DNA from: UBA4408 sp002389785
GTDB lineage: Bacteria; Bacteroidota; Bacteroidia; UBA4408
Direction: 5' to 3'
NCBI GenBank assembly: GCA_035438985.1
Contig: DAORJK010000017.1
Location: 7,742 to 71,741, forward strand
DNA: 64,000 nt
Positions 1-7,800 of this stretch are shown in pieces. The stretch's first letter is position 1. Every line of letters starts with the position of its first letter. Below the pieces are notes generated by a model. The model searched no databases and was not told where the DNA came from. It saw nothing but the letters and a program-made list of their open reading frames with translations. Both the position numbers and the translations under genes were made by a program.

Positions 1-171
1 GAGTTTGGCAAGGGCTTTTAATCCGCGAGTTACGCTCATTTCACTAAAAATATGCTCGGCACTCGAAATTACGGCAGGAATTCCTGCAGCTACAGTTTTA
101 GGAGCAGTTAATTTGAGACCGGTAAATTTTTCCGGATTTTCAGCATGTACCTGTTCTTTTTCTTCACTCAT
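1..171 (-). CDS. FdhF/YdeP-family molybdopterin oxidoreductase, N-terminal fragment
   Basis: Only the first 57 codons lie in the window; the gene runs off the left edge. The peptide begins MSEEKEQVHAENPEKF and continues with AAGIPAVISSAEHIF, which matches the conserved start of FdhF/YdeP-type oxidoreductases, large cytoplasmic proteins related to formate dehydrogenase alpha subunits that bind a molybdopterin guanine dinucleotide cofactor. The ATG lies three bases after the stop of the upstream gene (175-543), so both are probably cotranscribed. Cofactor and cluster residues are outside the window, so assignment rests on the N-terminal signature only. Confidence 0.65.
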   Translation of the reverse strand, partial: MSEEKEQVHAENPEKFTGLKLTAPKTVAAGIPAVISSAEHIFSEMSVTRGLKALAKL

Positions 172-174
172 AGT

Positions 175-543
175 TTAGCAAACTGCATTAGGATTCGGAT
201 AATTATCAGATTGGTCTTCGAAAGTATTATCAAGGCACACAAAATCTTTTTCAATTAAAATAAATAGTGTTTTATTTTCTGCTATTCTTTGTTTGTTTTC
301 AAATCCAACTCTATCGGTGCTTACCCATTCTTGCTGCACATTAGTAGGCACATAAACGGTGATTTTTTGATGATTAAAATCAGCGCATAATTCACTTGCA
401 TCAGCACTGGATGCCAAAGCATAAGTAAATTTAGCTGTTCCAAATTCGGTACTTTCTTCGAGGTATCCGAGACTTGCAAATTTGTCGATTTCAGTTTTGG
501 AAAGTCTCAAACGAACGGAATTTCCTTTAATTCGAATTTTCAT
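175..543 (-). CDS. Small conserved protein, DUF7009-like, upstream of FdhF-type gene
   Basis: A 122-residue soluble protein without signal peptide or membrane segment. The N-terminus MKIRIKGNSVRLRLSKTE is the most conserved-looking part and resembles the family I know as DUF7009, found next to FdhF/YdeP oxidoreductases in Bacteroidota. Its stop is three bases from the start of the oxidoreductase, so it is very likely translated with it and may assist cofactor insertion or assembly, which is inference from position. The tail contains several Asp/Asn residues and ends in Cys. Function is unknown. Confidence 0.7.
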   Translation of the reverse strand: MKIRIKGNSVRLRLSKTEIDKFASLGYLEESTEFGTAKFTYALASSADASELCADFNHQKITVYVPTNVQQEWVSTDRVGFENKQRIAENKTLFILIEKDFVCLDNTFEDQSDNYPNPNAVC

Positions 544-655
544 AGTATAGAATTCTTTTGCCGATTTTTAACTGGTATCTTCAGCTGTTTAAGGCTTTAT
601 TATTGTTTCTAATTTTTATTCAATAGAGTAAAAGTAAGAATTGTTGAGGTTAGTT

Positions 656-681
656 TTTGTATAAATGAATTGATAATTTTG
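656..681 (+). promoter_or_regulatory. Predicted Bacteroidota promoter of the 43-residue membrane protein gene
   Basis: A perfect TAnnTTTG -7 box (TAATTTTG, 674-681) with TTTG at 656-659 as the -33 element, spacer 14 bases, shorter than the usual 19-20. It lies 33 bases before the ATG at 715. Confidence 0.4.
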
Positions 682-714
682 TTTTTGATAGTTTCGTTAC
701 AGCAATTTCTTTTT

Positions 715-846
715 ATGACCGATAAATCACCTGTAAAACGTGCATCAATTTTAGCCTGGTTAAAACGCATCGGCTGGGTTGGGTTTTTCTTTTTCCTTCT
801 TAAGGGATTGGTATGGATTGCGCTTAGCTATTGGATCGTTAAATAA
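715..846 (+). CDS. 43-residue single-span membrane protein
   Basis: A short frame starting MTDKSPVKRASILAWLKRIG followed by a hydrophobic helix (residues about 21-42, rich in Phe, Leu, Trp) and ending IVK. The positively charged N-terminus before the helix predicts an inner-membrane protein with its N-terminus in the cytoplasm. Small proteins of this plan are common in Bacteroidota genomes and have no known role. A consensus -7 box 33 bases upstream and a clean ATG support a real gene. It could also be a chance frame; codon content cannot settle it at this length. Confidence 0.5.
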   Translation: MTDKSPVKRASILAWLKRIGWVGFFFFLLKGLVWIALSYWIVK

Positions 847-899
847 ATAATTAGCTAGTATTTCATGATATCTATCACTTTTAGATAATAGCTTATTCG

Positions 900-907
900 T
901 ACTTTTG
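900..907 (+). promoter_or_regulatory. Predicted -7 box of the copper-related cluster
   Basis: TACTTTTG fits the TAnnTTTG consensus of Bacteroidota sigma factor RpoD. A TTTT run at 879-882 is only a weak -33 candidate. It lies 18 bases before the ATG at 926 and would drive the five-gene cluster through 4695. The box overlaps the alternative TTG start at 905, another reason to prefer the ATG. Confidence 0.45.
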
Positions 908-925
908 TCAAATATTAATACCCTC

Positions 926-1297
926 ATGTTTCGTTTTGTAAGTGTTGTGATTTTAGTGGGAATAGTGCTGCAAAGTTTTAGTAGCGCATTCTTGCTCGCG
1001 CATTACCACTACAATAAAGCATCCATTACAGCTAAATATTGTGAAAATAAAACAAAGCCGAAATTAAAATGTCATGGACAATGTCATTTGCGTAAGCAGC
1101 TAAAACAAGACGAACAACGAAAAGAGAATCCTGCATCGCCATTAAAAAACAAGACAGATAATCTTCAATATTTTCAAGACTTTGCAACTAGCATTCTACA
1201 AGATAGAAATTACCAGTTAGTTCAACCTACATTTACAACTTCAACATTTCATGAACAACTGGTATTATTAGCTGTTTTTCATCCACCCACCGTATAG
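926..1297 (+). CDS. Small membrane-anchored Cys/His-motif protein of copper-type loci
   Basis: A 123-residue protein starting MFRFVSVVILVGIVLQSFSS, a signal anchor or signal peptide, followed by a basic, conserved segment C-E-N-K-x-K-P-x-x-x-C-H-G-Q-C-H-L-R-K-Q-L. This Cys/His signature recurs in small Bacteroidota proteins encoded beside metal-related outer-membrane proteins; three Cys and two His could bind copper or another soft metal. The ATG at 926 is preferred to TTG 905 because the latter lies in the promoter. It is the first gene of a same-strand cluster with an outer-membrane protein, MbnP-like and MbnH-like proteins. Metal binding is inference from the motif. Confidence 0.7.
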   Translation: MFRFVSVVILVGIVLQSFSSAFLLAHYHYNKASITAKYCENKTKPKLKCHGQCHLRKQLKQDEQRKENPASPLKNKTDNLQYFQDFATSILQDRNYQLVQPTFTTSTFHEQLVLLAVFHPPTV

Positions 1298-1368
1298 GTT
1301 AAATGACTTATCTGAATACTGGAAAATAATCCATTATTCTTTTTATTAACCTTTACTAATATCAACTT

Positions 1369-2376
1369 ATGAGAAAACTGCTGGTAGTGTACTCATTATT
1401 GGTGTGGAGTGGGGTTGCAACAGCCTGTGACTTTTGTAATTGTTATTTAGGAATTAATCCTCATTACAAAAAAAACAGTATTGGTTTGCGCGCTACTAGT
1501 TCAAATTATAATGGCTCTCACATGGAGTCTACAGAATTGGAAAAATATAATTTAACCACACGTGATTTTGAAGAAAACCGTTCAACGTATGAAATACAAG
1601 CACAGTATTATCCTGTGCAAAAGTTACAAATGCAATTGTTTATACCGTACATTCTAAATTCCGAAACCATGAGCGACAATGCATATCGGTCCTTTACTAC
1701 TGTTCCTGTAAGTACTGCTCGAATTAGTCATGCCGACCATACTGCCTTACAAACGGAACAAACAGCCGTTGAAAAGAGCAGCAAAATTTCGGGCATGGGT
1801 GATCCCTTGTTCCTGGCAAAATTTCAATTGTTTAATAGTAACGGATGGGATAGTACAGCACTTCAACAACGCATGTTACTTGGTGCCGGAGTAAAATTCC
1901 CTTTAGGCAAATCACATTTTGATGCAACGATAGACCCCTTAGAAAAATCGCATCAACCTGGTACCGGAAGTTGGGATGTATTACCTAATTTAACCTATTT
2001 AGCAAAGTATAAAGCAATAGGTGTAAATATAAATTTGTCGTATATGATAACAACAGAAGACAAACATGGATTTAAAAATTCGAATCGATGGAATGCCAAT
2101 GCATCGGTGTACAGAGAATTTATGAAAGGTAAGATCTCGATTTATCCTTCCTTGGGTGTATATTTTGAACAAGCAGGGATGACGAATTACCAAGGTAGTA
2201 ATCTTGAAAAATCGGGTGGAAATTTGATTTTAGCCCACAGTGGTTTGGATTTTTATTACCGTAAATTTTCACTTTCCACAGCCTTTCATTTGCCAACATT
2301 ACAAAAATTAAATGGCACTCAACCCCATATGAACTATCGATTTATAGTGGGTTTGAGTTATGTTATCAATTCTTAA
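1369..2376 (+). CDS. Outer-membrane beta-barrel protein of the copper cluster
   Basis: A 335-residue protein with a signal peptide (residues 1-19) whose mature N-terminus is CDFCNCYLGINP, a CxxCxC motif likely near a metal or disulfide site. The rest alternates short amphipathic beta strands with Gly/Asn/Asp turns and ends in a strand (FIVGLSYVINS) typical of outer-membrane barrels. The family is often annotated as a transporter in Bacteroidota and is found with MbnP/MbnH-like genes. It is the second gene of the cluster, 71 bases after the small Cys/His protein. A role as the outer-membrane route for copper or as a sensor barrel is inference. Confidence 0.7.
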   Translation: MRKLLVVYSLLVWSGVATACDFCNCYLGINPHYKKNSIGLRATSSNYNGSHMESTELEKYNLTTRDFEENRSTYEIQAQYYPVQKLQMQLFIPYILNSETMSDNAYRSFTTVPVSTARISHADHTALQTEQTAVEKSSKISGMGDPLFLAKFQLFNSNGWDSTALQQRMLLGAGVKFPLGKSHFDATIDPLEKSHQPGTGSWDVLPNLTYLAKYKAIGVNINLSYMITTEDKHGFKNSNRWNANASVYREFMKGKISIYPSLGVYFEQAGMTNYQGSNLEKSGGNLILAHSGLDFYYRKFSLSTAFHLPTLQKLNGTQPHMNYRFIVGLSYVINS

Positions 2377-2413
2377 ATATTGAGTAAAAAACAAAAAAAA
2401 TAATCTAAAAAAA

Positions 2414-3181
2414 ATGAAAACAAAAAAAATAGTCGCTTCAATTCTCCTTATCAGTTCAGTAATTTTTTTAGTCAGCTCTTGTAAAAAAGATAAAGATGAT
2501 GAAACAATTGAACCTTCAGCAACTGAGCAAAATTTGAAGTTGCACATTCATACTCAAGTTGGCAATCAGTTGGCTGATTATACCAGCACATTTGCACAAG
2601 CTTCGGGACGCAAGTTTATACTTGCTGATTTTCGTTACTACATTTCCGGAATTGTATTAATTAAAGCTGATGGAACTGAATTTCCAATTAGCGGAAAAGT
2701 GTTGTTGGTGAAACCAAGTGTACAAGATTATGCATTGGGAATGGTACCGGTTGGTGATTACAAAGGAATTCGATATACGATGGGTATAGATTCGGCAACC
2801 AATCATAGCAATCCAACCGTTTATTCGAGCGATAATCCATTGGCAATACAAACTCCTAGCATGCACTGGAGTTGGAGTTCAGGATATATTTTTGCAAAAG
2901 TTGAAGGCATGTGCGACACAACTCTTGCTGCTAACGGACCTGCTGATTGTCCTTTCTTTTTTCACATAGGAATGGATATGATGAAAAGAACAATTAATTT
3001 TAGCAGTAGTAGTTTCACAGTTAGTGGAACAGCTGAAAAGGAAATTGCACTTGTTTTTGATTTGAAAAAAGTTTTGCAAAATATTGATTTACGAACTGAG
3101 AACTCAACTCATACTATGGATAATATGAGTTTAGCAACTAAATTTGTAAATAACTACGCAACAGCAAGCACTATAGAGTAA
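2414..3181 (+). CDS. mbnP: MbnP-family copper-binding lipoprotein
   Basis: A 255-residue lipoprotein (lipobox LVSSC, Cys23) with the MbnP fold signature: FILADFRYYISGI near residue 75, an Asp/Gly-rich central part, and HWSWSSGYIFAKVEG around residues 151-165, then an FFFHIG segment and a C-terminal beta domain. In methanotrophs MbnP binds Cu(I), and a tryptophan is converted to kynurenine by its haem partner MbnH. Trp152 and Trp154 in the His-Trp-Ser-Trp motif are natural candidates here, by analogy only. The MbnH-like gene follows 70 bases downstream. Expected to act in the periplasm, anchored to a membrane. Confidence 0.85.
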   Translation: MKTKKIVASILLISSVIFLVSSCKKDKDDETIEPSATEQNLKLHIHTQVGNQLADYTSTFAQASGRKFILADFRYYISGIVLIKADGTEFPISGKVLLVKPSVQDYALGMVPVGDYKGIRYTMGIDSATNHSNPTVYSSDNPLAIQTPSMHWSWSSGYIFAKVEGMCDTTLAANGPADCPFFFHIGMDMMKRTINFSSSSFTVSGTAEKEIALVFDLKKVLQNIDLRTENSTHTMDNMSLATKFVNNYATASTIE

Positions 3182-3192
3182 TTTAAATCACC

Positions 3193-3237
3193 GATATTTT
3201 CTACCGGCAATTGATTTTATTGCCGGTGGAAAATATC
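3193..3237 (+). other. Long intercistronic hairpin between mbnP and mbnH
   Basis: Arms 3193-3211 and 3219-3237 pair over 19 positions with one G-U wobble and a 7-base loop; the core is CCGGCAAT/ATTGCCGG. No T-run follows, so it is not a classical terminator. It may stabilise the upstream mRNA or tune the ratio of MbnP to MbnH. Confidence 0.7.
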
Positions 3238-3251
3238 TAAAAATTGGAAGA

Positions 3252-4247
3252 ATGAAACTGCGAATTTTAGCAATTGTATTACCTAGTTTGCTTTATTTAT
3301 CCTGTAAGAAAGATAAGGATTTAGTAAGCGAAATTCCGGGAAAGCAAGTAATCAGTTTATCTATACCCTTAGGTTTTCCCTATCCATCAATACCGGCCGA
3401 TAATGAACCAACTATCTTCCGAATAAATTTAGGTAAGCGCTTATTTCAGGATCCAATTTTTTCGCGTGACAGCACTATTAGCTGTGCAAGTTGCCATAAA
3501 GAGAATTTATTTTTTACCGACGGTTTACCGGTAGCTATTGGTATTGATAGTTTAAAAGGTATACGCAATGCACCTTCGTTATTAAATGTTGCCTATCAGC
3601 CCTATATGCTTTGGGATGGAGGTGTTCCAAATTTAGAGCAGCAAGTATTGGCACCCATTGATGCACACAATGAAATGGATTTCGACATCAACAAAATTGT
3701 AACGCGCTTAAACCGCATTGGAGATTACAGAATAGCATTTCAAAATGCCTACGATGATAATGCTAGTGTTTATAGTGTTACTAGAGCAATTGCCTGTTAT
3801 GAAAGAACTTTGTTCAGTAAGCCTACCCGATATGACGACTATGAATATAATTCGAATTCGTCTGCATTAAATGCTTCCGAAAAACGTGGATACGATTTAT
3901 TTTTTGGTGAGAAAGGCGAATGTTTTCATTGTCATGGTGAATATAATTTTACCGACAATAGTTTTAAAAACAACGGCCTGTATTTGAATTACGCCGATTC
4001 GGGGAGAGCAAGAATTACGCTTCAACAAAGTGATGTAGGAAAATTTAAAGTACCTTCATTACGCAATATTGCGCATACCGCACCTTACATGCACGATGGT
4101 AGTTTGGCTACTTTAGAAGCTGTTGTGGAACATTACAACAGTGGTTTAAAAGCTCATCCAAACAAGAGTGCTTTGCTTAAACCAATGAATTTAACGGTTC
4201 AGGAAAAAGCAGATTTAGTGAATTTTTTAAAAGCAATTTCAGAATAA
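3252..4247 (+). CDS. mbnH: MbnH/MauG-type dihaem cytochrome c peroxidase-family lipoprotein
   Basis: A 331-residue lipoprotein (lipobox LYLSC, Cys18) with two CxxCH haem c sites, SCASCHKE near residue 80 and CFHCHGE near residue 224, the layout of dihaem cytochrome c peroxidases and MauG. Conserved parts include RNAPSLLNVAYQPYMLWDGG in the N-terminal haem domain and KVPSLRNIAHTAPYMHDGS in the C-terminal one. In MbnH proteins a high-valent dihaem state oxidises a Trp of MbnP. Being next to an MbnP-like gene, this role is more likely than peroxide detoxification, although a plain peroxidase cannot be excluded. Periplasmic, needs the cytochrome c maturation machinery. Confidence 0.85.
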   Translation: MKLRILAIVLPSLLYLSCKKDKDLVSEIPGKQVISLSIPLGFPYPSIPADNEPTIFRINLGKRLFQDPIFSRDSTISCASCHKENLFFTDGLPVAIGIDSLKGIRNAPSLLNVAYQPYMLWDGGVPNLEQQVLAPIDAHNEMDFDINKIVTRLNRIGDYRIAFQNAYDDNASVYSVTRAIACYERTLFSKPTRYDDYEYNSNSSALNASEKRGYDLFFGEKGECFHCHGEYNFTDNSFKNNGLYLNYADSGRARITLQQSDVGKFKVPSLRNIAHTAPYMHDGSLATLEAVVEHYNSGLKAHPNKSALLKPMNLTVQEKADLVNFLKAISE

Positions 4248-4317
4248 TTTAACAAGTAGTATTTTTTTATTTCAGAATTCAATTTTATCTTTAAAAACAA
4301 TAATCTAACCCATACAA

Positions 4318-4695
4318 ATGAAAAAAATAATTTATTTAGGAATATTCCTTATCAGTTTAGTCGCGATTTCTTCCTGCAAAAAAGCCGGACTGGGCGGAGA
4401 TGCCACACTTGCTGTTTTTCCTGAGCATCACAGTAAACCAATATACGGAGCAACTGTATATGTAAAATTTAATGCAAAGGAATCACCGGGAATAGGAAAT
4501 TTTGATGCAGTGTATACAGGAGAAGCGAACGAAGATCATGTGCATATTAAAGAATTAATGCAAGGTAATTATTACCTCTATTCGATTGGTTATGATTCAT
4601 CCATTTCTCAAATGGTTTACGGTGGGCAAGCCTTTACCATTAAGCGCAAAGAACGCAAGGATGAACTTACTGTGCACCTGGCTGTTACTGAATAA
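4318..4695 (+). CDS. Small lipoprotein at the end of the copper cluster
   Basis: A 125-residue lipoprotein (lipobox AISSC, Cys20) with a compact beta-rich domain. It contains HHSKPIYGATVYVKFNA near residues 33-49 and the segment HVHIKELMQGNYYLY near residue 76, which resembles carboxypeptidase-regulatory-like or transthyretin-like beta-sandwich proteins in plan. Several His residues (FPEHHS, EDHVHI) could bind metal. It is last in the cluster, 70 bases after the dihaem gene, and a terminator follows at about 4735. I do not recognise a specific family; a periplasmic accessory role in copper handling is inference from position. Confidence 0.65.
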   Translation: MKKIIYLGIFLISLVAISSCKKAGLGGDATLAVFPEHHSKPIYGATVYVKFNAKESPGIGNFDAVYTGEANEDHVHIKELMQGNYYLYSIGYDSSISQMVYGGQAFTIKRKERKDELTVHLAVTE

Positions 4696-4734
4696 AGGCG
4701 AACTCCTTAGTTGAATCTGCGAGTAATCAAGATA

Positions 4735-4774
4735 ACTTCGTAAATTAATTCGAAGTGTATTTTTTAGTTTTTTA
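4735..4774 (+). terminator. Predicted rho-independent terminator of the copper cluster
   Basis: Inverted repeat ACTTCG (4735-4740) and CGAAGT (4751-4756) followed by two T-runs to about 4774. The stem is only six base pairs with a 10-base AT loop, so the call is moderate. Confidence 0.5.
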
Positions 4775-4786
4775 CTTCTAGGGTGA

Positions 4787-4794
4787 TATTTTTG
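4787..4794 (+). promoter_or_regulatory. Predicted -7 box of the large T9SS protein gene
   Basis: TATTTTTG fits TAnnTTTG and lies 45 bases before the ATG at 4840, just past the terminator of the previous cluster. No good -33 TTTG at the right distance. Confidence 0.4.
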
Positions 4795-4839
4795 TAAAAA
4801 ACCCTTATTTTTACAAGACTTACCAAATACCCTTTAGTA

Positions 4840-7800
4840 ATGAAGAATACTTTTCTCTATATAATTCTAATTTGCTTTTTTTCGAGCAATCTATCTGCTC
4901 AAACTCCTAACCTTCAGTGGCAAAAATCACTTGGGGGTACTGGTACCGATGAAGCTCGCTCGGTGTATCAAACCAGTGATGGTGGTTCTATTATTTTAGG
5001 AAATTCAAATTCTATTAATGGAGATGTTGTAGGTAATCATGGAAGCTATGATTATTGGCTTGTAAAAATTGATGCATCCGGAAATGTACAATGGAAAAAA
5101 ACTTATGGTGGAACAGCTTCCGATAAAGGATATGCAGTAATTGAACTTAGCTATGGTGGTTACCTTTTAGTTGGAAATGCTTCATCAACCGATGGAGATG
5201 TTACAGGAAATCATGGTGCAAGTGATTATTGGGTGCTTCGCATTTCAAGTAACGGGACGATTATTTGGCAGAAATCTTTTGGTGGTACCAGCACAGATAT
5301 TGCACGCGGAGTAATTCAAACCTTGGATGGTAAATTATTGGTAATTGGTTATTCCCGTTCGAGCAATGGCAATGTAACCGGCGCACATGGGGGTTACGAT
5401 TATTGGCTTTGTAAATTGGATACTTCCGGAAATTTAATTTGGCAAAAAACCTATGGAGGCACAAAAGATGAGTTGGCGTATACAGTAAAGCAAGCGAAGG
5501 ATAGCAGCTATGTTATTGTTGGTTATACGCTTTCGAATGATGGTGATGTTGGTGCGCAGAATCATTCCTATAAAAATGATATTTGGGTGGTGCGTGCCGA
5601 TAAGAATGGAAACTTGCTTTGGTCTAAAACCCTGGGAGGAATTGCCAATGATTATTCCAATTCATTTATACAAACCAGCGATAAAGGTTATTTAATTATA
5701 GGCTATACCGAATCGTATGATGGAGATGTGTATGGTAACTATGGGCAAGACGACTTATGGGCCATTAAACTGGATTCAACAGGAGCTATACAATGGCAAA
5801 AAACCTTTGGTGGCACCGATAATGATCGCGCTAATTTTGCAGCCGAAACAAGTGATGGCGGATTTGTGATTACCGGACATTCAGAATCGGACGATATTGA
5901 TTTAAGTCAGAATAATGGGAACAAGGATTTTTGGATGCTCAAATTAACGCAAAACGGAACATTGGTGTGGAAAAAATCGGTAGGAGGTACTTTGGAAGAC
6001 AATGCATATTCGGTTGCGCAAAGTACGGATGGAGGAATTATTTCGGTTGGTATTTCTGCATCTGCTGATGGTGATGTAAGTGTAAATAATGGAGGGGATG
6101 ATTTTTGGATTGTAAAAATTTCGAATTTAACGGTTACTTCTCCTTCCAAAGGCGATCTTTGGTTTAGCGGTACAACGCGCAATATTAAATGGAAAAGTAA
6201 TGGTGCTTCCAATTTGAAAATTGAGTATTCAATCAATGGAGGTGGACTTTACTCAACAGTAGTAGCCTCAACCGCATCGGGAAGTTCGCAGTATTCATGG
6301 GCTATTCCAAGTGGTATTAATTCATCTCAATGCAAAATAAAAATAACAGATTTAGCAAATACAAGTAATATTGCCACCAACGATTCGGTCTTTTCAATAC
6401 TCACTTCACCGGTGCTGGTCAGTCCAAATGGAGGCGAAATTTTAGCAGCCAATACTACTACTTACATCTATTGGTTTTCTAAACTTAACGCTACGAGTTT
6501 TAATTTGGAATATACTCTTGATGGTATTAATTGGTTGCCAATAGCGAATGGCGTATCTGTTTATGCAAATGCTTCAGGAAACAATTCTGGATTTTATGCA
6601 TGGACAACCCCGAATGTAACATCGAGCACTTGCAAAGTCAGAATTACCGATGCCGCTACTCCAACATTAAAAACCAGCAGTGCTGCAAATTTTACAATCT
6701 CTCAACAAAAATCAATTGATATTCAAACTCCGAATGGAGGTTTGAGTTATACAGTTGGAAGTACACTTTATATCACCTGGACCAGTCAGGGAGTGAATGC
6801 TGTAAATATTTATTTTAGTTCGGATGGAGGAACGACTTATTCAAGCATTGCTTTAAATTACAGCAATTCAGGATATTATAACTGGACAATTCCAAACACT
6901 ACATCTACCAATTGTTTCATTAAAATTGTAGATGCACTTTCTTCAACGCAAGATGTGAGTAACAGTAATTTTTTAATTCTGCCTGCGGTTACTACTCTAA
7001 ATTTAGTATCTCCTAACGGAGGTGAAAAATGGTACCAAGGAAGTTATCATTCTATCACTTGGACCAGCACTCAGCTTGCTGCCGTAAAACTGGAGTATAG
7101 TACCGGCGGGGCTTACACAACCATAGTGAATTCTATTCCTGCTTCAAGTGGTAGTTATTATTGGCAGGTTCCACAAGTTGTTTCCACCAGCTGCAATATA
7201 AGAATCAGTAATGCTTCCAATGCTTCGGTTTTTGATGTAAGTAATTTGGATTTCGAAATTGCCGATACAGTAAGATCCTTGCAGCTGTTAGCACCCAATG
7301 GAGGCGAGCAATGGCAAGCAGGAAGTTATAAGCCCATAACTTTCACTACCAACAATATTGCAGTACACGATTTGTTTTACAGCACCGATTCAGGATTTAC
7401 CTGGAATTTAATTGCAAACAATGTAACTACCAGTCCCTATTTTTGGTTGGTTCCAAACTCTCAATCAGCGGCTTGCCTAGTACGTATTTCAAATGGAGGA
7501 AACCTCATTGATTATAGTGCTGCCTTTTTTACCATTACTGCTCCTTTTACAGGAACGGCACCATCCATAGCTACTTTCAGTGTGAACAGCTTTTGCAAGA
7601 ATACCGTGTTTCCAGTTAACTTTTCAACTTTAGGAACTTTTAATTCGGGCAATTATTTTATTGCGCAATTGTCGGATGCCAATGGTAGTTTTGCTTTACC
7701 TGCTTCAATTGGAAGCATACAATCTACCAGTGCAGGAACCATAAATTGCCTTGTTCCCGATTATGTTTCAAATGGAAGTTCTTATAGAATTCGTGTTATT

